This document shows, in pieces, positions 7,752 through 15,361 of a stretch of 64,000 nt of DNA. Positions within the stretch are counted from its first letter, which is position 1; every line of letters starts with the position of its first letter. The position numbers were made by a program, and so were the translations under genes. The notes beneath the pieces are model-generated. The model searched no databases and was not told the origin of the DNA. It saw only the letters and a program-made list of their open reading frames with translations. The stretch covers positions 1-64,000 of the forward strand of contig ONIP01000004.1 in NCBI GenBank assembly GCA_900317955.1, given 5' to 3'. The DNA comes from an uncultured Bacteroidales bacterium (GTDB lineage: Bacteria > Bacteroidota > Bacteroidia > Bacteroidales > P3).

Positions 7752-8639
7752 ATGAATAAAGACTTCCTCAAGAAATATCCCCTGGTCAAGCATCTTCTTT
7801 ATATGCTTGCAGTGTCAGCCATTATCGTGGTTCTGGCCTTTTTACTTATCAAAACGATTGCCCGCCAAGGCAAAGAGTACGAATTGCCCGATTTCTGCGG
7901 CACTGCATTGACCGAGATTGAGTCCAACAACCCACTGCATCTCAAATATGTAATAATAGATTCCATCTACGATGCCGAAAGCGAGGGCGGTATCGTGGTG
8001 CAGCAAGACCCCAAGCCGGGTACTATGGTGAAGACTCACCGCAAGGTTTATGTCACCGTCACCACCTTCGCTCCCTCCGATGTGGTGCTTCCCGAATTAG
8101 CCAACATGACCGTGCGCAGTGCCGTCTCGGCTCTCGAGGCTTCCGGACTGCGTTGCGGAAAACTGAAATTCGTCGACAGTCCATACCGCAACATGATTCT
8201 GGAAGCCACCCACAAAGGTAAAATGGTCTATCCCGGTGAGAAGATGGATCAAGGAGCCGCAGTTGACCTCACCGTGGGTCTGGGCGACAAGCCAGTGGGC
8301 ACTCGCGTGCCTTTTGTCATTGGCCAAGCTCCTTCAAAAGCCCGTCGGGGAATCCTCTCCGCCTCATTGAATGTGGGCGTGGAGCACTGGGAGGGTGTCA
8401 ACAACCGAAACAGCGCAGTATGCTATAAGCTCTATCCCGACTATACTGGCGTCACCCGCTACCCCTTGGGAACCGCTGTCGAGGTTTGGTACTGCGACGC
8501 AACTGAAGCCGACATCGAACGTATTATCTCCAACTTCAAGGTTGACTCTTCTCAGATATTCCACACGCAATACGACGGTTACGACGACTATTACATCACC
8601 GAAGAGGATGAAACCCTTGATGAAGGCTGGGACTGGTAG
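7752..8639 (+). CDS. PASTA domain membrane protein
   Basis: A 295 aa protein with a short cytoplasmic N-terminus, one membrane helix (about residues 13-34) and an extracytoplasmic part built of PASTA domains (about 43-110, 112-180 and 183-250), then an acidic tail. Motifs such as VVQQDPKPGTMV and LPELANMTVRSAVSALEASGL are typical. PASTA domains bind peptidoglycan fragments, but no kinase domain is attached. In Bacteroidales such proteins often precede an RluA-family synthase gene; here a secreted-protein gene is inserted between them. The next gene starts 2 bp after the stop. Confidence 0.85.
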   Translation: MNKDFLKKYPLVKHLLYMLAVSAIIVVLAFLLIKTIARQGKEYELPDFCGTALTEIESNNPLHLKYVIIDSIYDAESEGGIVVQQDPKPGTMVKTHRKVYVTVTTFAPSDVVLPELANMTVRSAVSALEASGLRCGKLKFVDSPYRNMILEATHKGKMVYPGEKMDQGAAVDLTVGLGDKPVGTRVPFVIGQAPSKARRGILSASLNVGVEHWEGVNNRNSAVCYKLYPDYTGVTRYPLGTAVEVWYCDATEADIERIISNFKVDSSQIFHTQYDGYDDYYITEEDETLDEGWDW

Positions 8640-8641
8640 CA

Positions 8642-10504
8642 ATGAAGAAATCCTTAGTCATACTACTGCTTTTGTTTTCTGGAGCCTGCATCGAGGCTCA
8701 AGAAGTGCTGCTGCCCGTACGGTACGAGGCTACCCCCTCTAAGAACGGAGCACCCCTCTCCCTCCCCTTTTTTGACGATTTCTCCAACCCCTCACTGACC
8801 CGCACCCAATGGGAGACTGGTGGATTCTTTGTGAACCAAGGCTACGCACCCCTGCCACCCACCATAGGAATGGCAACCCTCGACGCTTTCGACGTCGAAG
8901 GATACTTATACCCCACAGCCACTGGGCAACTGTTCACAGGCGACACCCTTTGCTCTATGGCCATCCGGTTGGACTCGGTATTTCTGCCCTACGCCCGTCC
9001 ACTCACTCTCGACGATTCTATCTACCTGAGTTTCTTCTACCTGCCAGGAGGAGGCTATGGCAACCTTTGGGAACGCATCGGTGATGTACCCGAGTCTCAG
9101 GACTCGTTAATTCTTGAGTTCTACGACCCTCTTGCCGATAAATGGGAACGTGCATGGGACACACGAGGCATTTCCGCCGACACACTGTTTTCTTGGACTG
9201 GCAACTACTGGCAGTACTGCGAGATACTAATAAGCAACACCCAATACCTTCAAAAAGGATTCCGTTTCAGATTCCGCAATTTGTGCAGCCTCGACAATAA
9301 CAACAAAAACGGAATCCTGAGCAACGCCGACCAATGGAACATCGACTATGTGTATCTGAACGCGGGCAGGCATTTCCTCGACACGGCGGCACGCGACATT
9401 GCCTTCGTCAATCCTGCGCCCTCCATGCTGAAGCGTTACCAAGCCATGCCAGCGCATCAATTCACACCCGACGAAATGGTGGACAACATGCCACTGACCA
9501 TCACCAATCGCTATACCGAGATGTTGGCAACAGAATACGGCTACAGCATCTACAATGACCAAGGGGTTTGCATACACACTTACGACGGAGGTTACGAAAA
9601 CGCCCCTGTCTATTGGCATGGACGCCAGTATCAAACCGCTCCGGCTCACGCCAACCCACCCATGGGATCCGTAATAGTCGTGAGAACCGACATCCCTTCC
9701 CGTTTCACCATTGTGCACGGTCTGAAAGAAGGCGTCAGCGGTGACATTCACAAAAGCAACGACACCATCTCCTTTACCCAGATTTTCGACAACTACTACG
9801 CCTACGACGACGGCACCCCCGAAAACGGATACGGCATCACCTCGACTACTCCTAAAGTCCGTCTGGCCTGCCGTTTTGTCCTCAACACCGAAGACACCCT
9901 GACTGCCCTACAACTCTATTTTAACCGTACCTATGCCGACCAAAACAGCAACATCCGTTTTTACATCACCGTCTGGGACGACAACAACGGACATCCTGGC
10001 AACATCATCTATCAAGACAACGAACGACGCAAACCCCTCTTTGATGGCTTCAACCGCTATGTGCGCTACGTACTCGAAGAGCCGTTGGTATGTAATGGCA
10101 CCATCTACGTGGGCTTCGAACAAACCACTGCCGACTATATAAATCTCGGCTTCGACCGCAACAACGACGCTTCTTCTCAAATTTTCTACCTTACCGGCTC
10201 CGAATGGCAGACCAGCATACTGCGTGGGGCATTGATGCTGAGACCCTGCTTCGGCCAACGTGCTACGGTGGCAATAAACTCCACCGAAGAAACCCCAAGC
10301 AACATTTTTGCCGAAGGAAACCGCATAACAGTCGAAACGCAAAATGCCGCACCGGTAATGATTTACAATGCACTCGGACAACTTGTGTTCCAAAGCCGTC
10401 TGTCGGCTGCCACCCAGCGCATCACCACCCCGGCATTGCCCCGCGGTCTGTATCTTGTACGTATTGGCGAGGCCGCTGCAAAGAAAATCATCCTCTACAA
10501 TTAG
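8642..10504 (+). CDS. T9SS-secreted protein with C-terminal sorting domain
   Basis: A 620 aa exported protein. A signal peptide (SLVILLLLFSGACIEAQ) is followed by beta-rich regions with aromatic and Asp-rich segments (FFDDFSNPSLTRTQW; YYAYDDGTPENGYGI) typical of Bacteroidota cell-surface proteins. The last 75 residues form a T9SS type A sorting domain: VMIYNALGQLVFQSRL, then TPALPRGLYLVRI and a basic end, KKIILYN. The function of the mature part is unknown; no catalytic motif is recognised. It lies between the PASTA and rluD-type genes on the same strand and is probably co-transcribed. Confidence 0.85.
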   Translation: MKKSLVILLLLFSGACIEAQEVLLPVRYEATPSKNGAPLSLPFFDDFSNPSLTRTQWETGGFFVNQGYAPLPPTIGMATLDAFDVEGYLYPTATGQLFTGDTLCSMAIRLDSVFLPYARPLTLDDSIYLSFFYLPGGGYGNLWERIGDVPESQDSLILEFYDPLADKWERAWDTRGISADTLFSWTGNYWQYCEILISNTQYLQKGFRFRFRNLCSLDNNNKNGILSNADQWNIDYVYLNAGRHFLDTAARDIAFVNPAPSMLKRYQAMPAHQFTPDEMVDNMPLTITNRYTEMLATEYGYSIYNDQGVCIHTYDGGYENAPVYWHGRQYQTAPAHANPPMGSVIVVRTDIPSRFTIVHGLKEGVSGDIHKSNDTISFTQIFDNYYAYDDGTPENGYGITSTTPKVRLACRFVLNTEDTLTALQLYFNRTYADQNSNIRFYITVWDDNNGHPGNIIYQDNERRKPLFDGFNRYVRYVLEEPLVCNGTIYVGFEQTTADYINLGFDRNNDASSQIFYLTGSEWQTSILRGALMLRPCFGQRATVAINSTEETPSNIFAEGNRITVETQNAAPVMIYNALGQLVFQSRLSAATQRITTPALPRGLYLVRIGEAAAKKIILYN

Positions 10505-10562
10505 CATCCATAAAGACGCTGCCAACGCAGCTTCAAACCTGATTTCTCTACAGAATAAGAAC

Positions 10563-11633
10563 ATGACAACGCTCCCCTCTCCCCAACAGGAAAACCCCGA
10601 TTTGCCCGAAGATATTGAATTGGGCGAACCCGAACTCTTTGAGCATCACCGCATCATCGTGGACAAAGGCCAAGCCATGCTGAGACTTGACAAGTATCTG
10701 CAAATGCGTCTGGAAGGCATCTCGCGAACCAAAATTCAGGCCGCCACAAAAGCCTCATGCGTTAGGGTAAACGACAAACCTGCTAAATCAAACTACAAAG
10801 TAAAGCCCTGCGATGTCATCACCATCCTCCTACCCGAGCCACGCCACGAAATCGAGTTACTTCCTGAACCGGTACCCTTTAAATCCGTATACGAGGATGA
10901 CGACGTGCTCATTGTCGACAAAGAACCAGGACTGGTGGTTCATCCGGGCTACGCCAACTTCACTGGCACCTTGCTTAACGGACTTTTATACTATTTTCAA
11001 GGCAAGAAGGGACGGAATGGCGAGCCCGTCCAACCCTATCTGGTTCACCGCATCGACAAGGATACTTCGGGGCTGCTACTCATTGCAAAGAACGAAGAGG
11101 CGCAGGCCGTTCTTGCCAAACAATTCTTCGAACACACCATAGAGAGGAAATACAATGCACTAGTATGGGGCAATTTCGATGAGGACAACGGCACGGTGAT
11201 TGGTAACTTGGAACGGTCGCCACAGGATCGACGCATCATGCACGTCACCGACGACCCCGAACGGGGCAAATACGCCGTAACCCATTGGCACGTACTGGAG
11301 CGTTTCGGATATGTAACGTTAGTGGAATGCGTACTGGAAACCGGCCGCACGCACCAAATCCGCGCCCACATGCAACACATTGGACACCCCCTCTTCAACG
11401 ATGCCGCCTACGGTGGTGACCGCATCCTCAAAGGCACCACCTTCTCACGCTACAAGCAGTTTGTCGAAAACAACTTCCGCCTGCTGCCCCGCCAGGCACT
11501 CCATGCCCTCATACTCGGCTTTGAACACCCCACAACAGGACAACACATGCACTTCGAAAGCCCCATCCCAGACGATATGGCCTCAGTGCTCGAACGCTGG
11601 AGAAACTACGCAACTCATTCTGAAACACTATAA
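10563..11633 (+). CDS. rluD: RluA/RluD-family 23S rRNA pseudouridine synthase
   Basis: A 356 aa protein with an N-terminal S4 RNA-binding domain (LRLDKYLQMRLEGISRTKIQ, about residues 41-100) and a pseudouridine synthase domain containing HRIDKDTSGLLLIAK with the catalytic Asp. Further family motifs are EPGLVVHPG, ETGRTHQIRAH and GHPLFNDAAYGG. The S4 plus RluA architecture is that of RluD, which modifies helix 69 of 23S rRNA, though RluC-type specificity cannot be excluded. I chose the ATG at 10563 because the upstream extension to 10368 overlaps the preceding gene and has no S4-like sequence. Confidence 0.88.
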   Translation: MTTLPSPQQENPDLPEDIELGEPELFEHHRIIVDKGQAMLRLDKYLQMRLEGISRTKIQAATKASCVRVNDKPAKSNYKVKPCDVITILLPEPRHEIELLPEPVPFKSVYEDDDVLIVDKEPGLVVHPGYANFTGTLLNGLLYYFQGKKGRNGEPVQPYLVHRIDKDTSGLLLIAKNEEAQAVLAKQFFEHTIERKYNALVWGNFDEDNGTVIGNLERSPQDRRIMHVTDDPERGKYAVTHWHVLERFGYVTLVECVLETGRTHQIRAHMQHIGHPLFNDAAYGGDRILKGTTFSRYKQFVENNFRLLPRQALHALILGFEHPTTGQHMHFESPIPDDMASVLERWRNYATHSETL

Positions 11634-11721
11634 CATACCATAACTAACAACGGCTACAGATTCCCACTTCCAGAATGGATAAAAACAAAAAGAACCCAAC
11701 ACTAAAAATCAACTAAAGATT

Positions 11722-12357
11722 ATGGCTGACAACTATTTGGAAAAACGATACGACGAGGTTTTCGGAAACGGAAAAACAAAAATCAAACGCATCGGACACA
11801 CGCTCGATGAACTCCTCCTGCGCAACAGAAGCTACCGAGGCTTTAAAAAGGAATATGTTGTGAAACGCGAAGAACTGGAACGCATTGTAGGCGTGTGCAA
11901 CAAAATTCCATCGGCGCGCAACCAACAGGTGTTACGCTTCCGTCTTGTCACCCAGGGCGAAGCCTCCCAAGCCGTTATGCGCAACATACGCCTTGGTGCC
12001 GCCCTCCCAGAACTGCACCTCCCCTTCCCCGGCACCGAACCGGAAGCTTTCATCATCATTTGCAGCACAATCGACGAGAACAAGATGGTCGACATCGACT
12101 TGGGCATTGCCATCCAGAGCATGCTGCTAAAAGCTGTCGAGATGGGGCTGAACGGAATCACCATCGGTGCTTTTAACCCTGAGAAAATAAAAGAGGAACT
12201 GGAATTGCCACTGAACCCTGTCATGATATTAGCCATTGGAAAAGGCTCCGAAAACATTGAGCTAACGCCTATTCAAGCCAACGAGAGCCACGCCTACTAC
12301 CGTGTAGACGGGAAACACTATGTACCTAAAGTAACAATGAAAGAACTGATTATCTAA
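11722..12357 (+). CDS. Nitroreductase family FMN-dependent oxidoreductase
   Basis: A 211 aa protein of the nitroreductase fold. The start of the domain is seen as LDELLLRNRSYRGFKKE, where the Arg-Ser-x-Arg segment contacts the FMN phosphate. KIPSARNQQVLRF follows, and VDIDLGIAIQSMLLKAVEMGLNGITIGAF is the dimer helix and FMN-binding turn. Family members reduce nitro groups, quinones or flavins with NAD(P)H, but the natural substrate is not predictable. The C-terminal HAYYRVDGKHYVPK is seen in Bacteroidota members. It ends 17 bp before the convergent NusG-like gene. Confidence 0.88.
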   Translation: MADNYLEKRYDEVFGNGKTKIKRIGHTLDELLLRNRSYRGFKKEYVVKREELERIVGVCNKIPSARNQQVLRFRLVTQGEASQAVMRNIRLGAALPELHLPFPGTEPEAFIIICSTIDENKMVDIDLGIAIQSMLLKAVEMGLNGITIGAFNPEKIKEELELPLNPVMILAIGKGSENIELTPIQANESHAYYRVDGKHYVPKVTMKELII

Positions 12358-12374
12358 TCAGCAAACCAAAATCC

Positions 12375-12893
12375 TTACGGAATAACCTGAAGCACGTCGG
12401 GCTCCAACTTGACAACAAGCCTCACATTTAGTCCTCCTATCTTTACGGAGAAATTGCCCTCCTGCACATTCTTCACAATCGTGCCTTCCATTCCTTGAAA
12501 CTCTCCTGCCACAATTCTCACATGCGCCCCGTAACGCAACATGTCGGCATTGTGAATATAAATCTCCCTGTCAGAATCTGCCAACTGGCGGAGGTTTGCA
12601 ATATCCTGCTCCGGGATAACGGCAATGCCTGTACTGGGAAAAGACACAAAGCCACAAATTCCATAAATATCCCGCACATTCCACAGGTCGCACTCCCTCA
12701 TCTTGATGAAGGTATATGAAGGGATAAGGGGTACCTCTACACTTTTCATCCGGTCCGACCACTTGCGAAGCATATGGTGCAACGGCAGATAGGTCTCTAA
12801 TCCAAGTTCCTGGGCTATGCGCAAAGTAACCGTCTTCTCGGCACGGGGCGAAGTGTACGCTGCCACCCACTGCGGTATTTGACTAAGTGCCAT
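12375..12893 (-). CDS. UpxY-type NusG paralogue (transcription antiterminator)
   Basis: A 172 aa NusG-superfamily protein. The NGN domain (residues about 8-105) starts QWVAAYTSPRAEKTVTLRIAQELGLETYLP, typical of the UpxY/RfaH-like branch rather than housekeeping NusG, and a KOW motif follows (GAHVRIVAGEFQGMEGTIVKN). UpxY proteins travel with RNA polymerase to prevent early termination, usually in the capsule operon they head. Here nothing follows on the same strand: it converges on the nitroreductase gene. It begins 63 bp beyond the stop of the hydrogenase operon, after that operon's terminator, so read-through could link them. Target is unknown. Confidence 0.82.
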   Translation of the reverse strand: MALSQIPQWVAAYTSPRAEKTVTLRIAQELGLETYLPLHHMLRKWSDRMKSVEVPLIPSYTFIKMRECDLWNVRDIYGICGFVSFPSTGIAVIPEQDIANLRQLADSDREIYIHNADMLRYGAHVRIVAGEFQGMEGTIVKNVQEGNFSVKIGGLNVRLVVKLEPDVLQVIP

Positions 12894-12908
12894 ATACTAA
12901 GAAAAAAC

Positions 12909-12937
12909 AAAGCCCCCAACGGGTTGCAGGGGGCTTT
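12909..12937 (-). terminator. Terminator of the hydrogenase operon
   Basis: On the minus strand AAAGCCCCC and GGGGGCTTT form a 9-bp stem with an 11-base loop, followed by GTTTTTT. It lies 19 bp after the last hydrogenase gene and just before the NusG-like gene. Confidence 0.9.
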
Positions 12938-12955
12938 GGTATTAAAGTGCGATAA

Positions 12956-13435
12956 TTAATCGTTGTACTCAGCAATGATTCCAGGAACCAAGTCGGGGGT
13001 CAAACGGCCATAAACCTTGTCACCAATCATGGCAACAGGAGCAAGACCGCAAGCACCTACGCAACGCAGGGTGTTGAGGGAGAACTTACCGTCGGCGGTG
13101 CATTTGCCAATCTCCACATTCAAAGCGCGCTGGAAAGCGTCGAGAACCTTCTCGGCACCACGCACATAGCATGCAGTACCCAAGCAAATGTCAATGGGGT
13201 GTTTGCCCTTGGGCTCCATGGTGAAGAAGCTGTAGAAGGACACAATGCCATAAACACGGGAGACGGGGATGTTGAGCTCATGAGCAACAACTTCCTGAAC
13301 CTCGGCAGGCAAGTAACCGAACTTACCCTGTACCTGGTGAAGGACATTGATAACCTCACCCGGCTTATTGCCAAACGATTTGGCAATCTCCTTGATGATA
13401 TTTATTTTCTCTTCAGATAACTTGATGTTTGCCAT
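12956..13435 (-). CDS. hydC: NADH-dependent [FeFe] hydrogenase, NuoE-like 2Fe-2S subunit
   Basis: A 159 aa NuoE/HndA-type subunit with a helical N-terminus and a thioredoxin-like 2Fe-2S ferredoxin domain. The four cluster ligands are visible as GTACYVRGAEKVL (CxxxxA spacing) and LRCVGACGLAP. It delivers electrons to the NuoF-like flavoprotein in the HydABC complex. The start at 13435 (MANIKLSEEK) is preferred over an upstream in-frame ATG at 13492 because the extra 19 residues are translated from a repeat-rich spacer. It is the last gene of the operon and is followed by a strong terminator. Confidence 0.9.
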   Translation of the reverse strand: MANIKLSEEKINIIKEIAKSFGNKPGEVINVLHQVQGKFGYLPAEVQEVVAHELNIPVSRVYGIVSFYSFFTMEPKGKHPIDICLGTACYVRGAEKVLDAFQRALNVEIGKCTADGKFSLNTLRCVGACGLAPVAMIGDKVYGRLTPDLVPGIIAEYND

Positions 13436-13447
13436 ATTATTCTTATT

Positions 13448-13511
13448 TTGTGAATGTGTTAATGCGTTAGTGACTTGCACTGCACGACTCACACATCAAC
13501 ACATTCACATG
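13448..13511. repeat. Imperfect inverted repeat in the hydA-hydC spacer
   Basis: The two arms, about 24 bp each (13448-13472 and 13487-13511), are imperfect inverted copies and can form an mRNA hairpin between hydA and hydC. The gene-proximal arm, read on the minus strand, is nearly identical over 24 bp to the end of the repeat array at 23034-23057, which also lies directly upstream of a start codon. Confidence 0.6.
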
Positions 13512-13520
13512 TTATACAAT

Positions 13521-15287
13521 TTACTTTGTTGCCTCCAATTTGTCGGACTTGTCGAAGTAGTGGGTGTGCAGTTGCTCGTGGCTGAGATGGCCGCAAGGTT
13601 CACCGTAGTACTCCTCATAGATGGCACGAATTTCGGGATTCTCGTGGCTCTTACGGATGGGTTTGCCCTCGTCTTCGCGATAGATGGCCTCCATACGCTT
13701 GCGGATAATGTCGCTGTTGCCATGGTGATAGGGCTGACCGGCACCGCCGATGCAACCGCCGGGGCATGCCATCACCTCGATGAAGTGGTAGCCGTTGGGG
13801 TTGCCCTGACGCACCTGCTCCATCATCTTACGGGCATTGGCAAGGCTGTAAACGACAGCAATCTTCAGGGGGAAACCGTCAATATCGATGGTAGCTTCCT
13901 TCACACCGTCGAAACCACGGGTCTCGTGGAACTCGACCTTGGGCAGAGTCTTGCCGGTGTGCAGTTCGTAGGCGGTACGGAGAGCAGCCTCCATAACACC
14001 ACCGGTGGCACCGAAGATGACAGCAGCACCTGTAGACTGACCGAGCGGACTGTCGAAGTCCTCTTCGGGCATGTCGTTAAGGTTCAGGTTGCACTGGCGA
14101 ATCATGTGAGCCAGCTCGCGGGTGCTGAGGGTGTAGTTGACATCGCTGTCGCCGTTGACGGCCAGTTCCTCACGAGCGCGCTCGCTCTTCTTAGCCAAGC
14201 AAGGCATGATGGAAACGACCACAAGGTCTTCGCGTTTCACTCCCAGTTTGGGAGCCAGGTAGTTCTTGGCAACAGCGCCGAACATACCCTGAGGTGACTT
14301 GGCAGTCGAGGGGTATTCAAGCAGATCGGGGAAGTTCTTCTCGTAGAAGGTTACCCAAGCGGGGCAGCAGGAAGTGAACATAGGCAGTTTCACCTCTTCG
14401 CCGGCGAGGGCTTTCTTCAGGCGGCCGAGGAGCTCGGTGCCCTCTTCCATAATGGTAAGGTCAGCGCTCCAGTCGGTATCGTACACCTGGTCGAAACCAA
14501 GGCGACGGAGAGCGGCAGCCATCTTGCCGGTAACGATTTCACCGGGTTTCATGCCGAACTCTTCACCGAGAGCAACACGCACGGCAGGAGCGGTCTGGAC
14601 AACCACCTTCTTGGTAGGATCGGCGATAGCCTTGAGCACGTCGCTGATATTGTCAACCAAAGTGAGGGCTCCGACGGGGCATACCTGTACGCACTGGCCG
14701 CAGTTGACGCAGCTGCTGTCACCGAGATTCTGCTCGAAAGCAGGAGCGACAACGGCCTGGAAACCACGGTTGACACCGCTCAGGGCACCAACAGACATGA
14801 ACTTGTTGCACATCGACTCGCAGCGGCGGCACATGACGCACTTGTCCATATCGCGGTAAACGCTGAGGGTGCTGTCTTTACGGTAGGTGGAAGTAGCTCC
14901 CTTGAAGGGGATTTCCTTAATACCGAGACGTTTGGTAAGGCTCTGCAGCTCGCAGTCTCCGTTCTTCTCGCACTGGAGGCAGTCATTGGGGTGGTCGCTG
15001 AGGATAAGCTCAACAACGGTCTTGCGGGCGTTGATAACGCGGGCGCTGTGGGTCAGCACTTCCATGCCTTCCATTACATCGGTGGCGCAGGCAGGGGCGA
15101 GGTTTCTACGACCCTTCACCTCGACGACACACACGCGGCATCCGCCAGGTTTGTTTTCAAAATTCATCCCATCAAGCTCAAAATGGCACAAGGTGGGAAT
15201 GTCGATACCGTTCATACGGGCAGCCTTCAAAATGGTGGTGCCTTCGGGAACTTGAATCGGTTTATTATCTATTGTGAGATTTACCAT
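13521..15287 (-). CDS. hydA: [FeFe] hydrogenase catalytic subunit (group A, HydA/HndD type)
   Basis: A 588 aa catalytic subunit with every cofactor site visible: an N-terminal 2Fe-2S ferredoxin (Cys34, 50, 53, 67), a His-Cys3 4Fe-4S cluster (His99, Cys103, 106, 112), two 4Fe-4S clusters (Cys150-153-156-160 and 193-196-199-203) and the H-cluster domain. Its three signatures are TSCCPAW (307 and 308), MPCLAKKSE (363) and ACPGGCIGGAGQP (508, 512). The proton-shuttle cysteine is present, so it should be catalytically active. With the NuoF-like and NuoE-like partners this is a HydABC enzyme, likely bifurcating: it makes H2 from NADH plus reduced ferredoxin, or the reverse. A 9-bp tandem repeat lies just upstream. 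Confidence 0.95.
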   Translation of the reverse strand: MVNLTIDNKPIQVPEGTTILKAARMNGIDIPTLCHFELDGMNFENKPGGCRVCVVEVKGRRNLAPACATDVMEGMEVLTHSARVINARKTVVELILSDHPNDCLQCEKNGDCELQSLTKRLGIKEIPFKGATSTYRKDSTLSVYRDMDKCVMCRRCESMCNKFMSVGALSGVNRGFQAVVAPAFEQNLGDSSCVNCGQCVQVCPVGALTLVDNISDVLKAIADPTKKVVVQTAPAVRVALGEEFGMKPGEIVTGKMAAALRRLGFDQVYDTDWSADLTIMEEGTELLGRLKKALAGEEVKLPMFTSCCPAWVTFYEKNFPDLLEYPSTAKSPQGMFGAVAKNYLAPKLGVKREDLVVVSIMPCLAKKSERAREELAVNGDSDVNYTLSTRELAHMIRQCNLNLNDMPEEDFDSPLGQSTGAAVIFGATGGVMEAALRTAYELHTGKTLPKVEFHETRGFDGVKEATIDIDGFPLKIAVVYSLANARKMMEQVRQGNPNGYHFIEVMACPGGCIGGAGQPYHHGNSDIIRKRMEAIYREDEGKPIRKSHENPEIRAIYEEYYGEPCGHLSHEQLHTHYFDKSDKLEATK

Positions 15288-15307
15288 TTTACTTTATTTA
15301 TTTTTTT

Positions 15308-15352
15308 GTCGGACAAGTCAGACAAGTCGGACTGGTCAGACAAGTCAGACTA
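15308..15352. repeat. 9-bp tandem repeat between hydB and hydA
   Basis: Five consecutive 9-bp units, reading on the plus strand GTCGGACAA, GTCAGACAA, GTCGGACTG, GTCAGACAA and GTCAGACTA. The array fills most of the 74-bp spacer between hydB and hydA, so it is transcribed within the operon. It is distinct in sequence but equal in period to the array at 22.9 kb. Confidence 0.85.
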
Positions 15353-15361
15353 ACTATGATA

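Noticed and set aside
10368-10562. Upstream start for the rluD-type gene
   Set aside because: It would overlap the preceding gene by 137 bp and adds Ser/Pro-rich sequence unlike the family; the ATG at 10563 fits the S4 domain.
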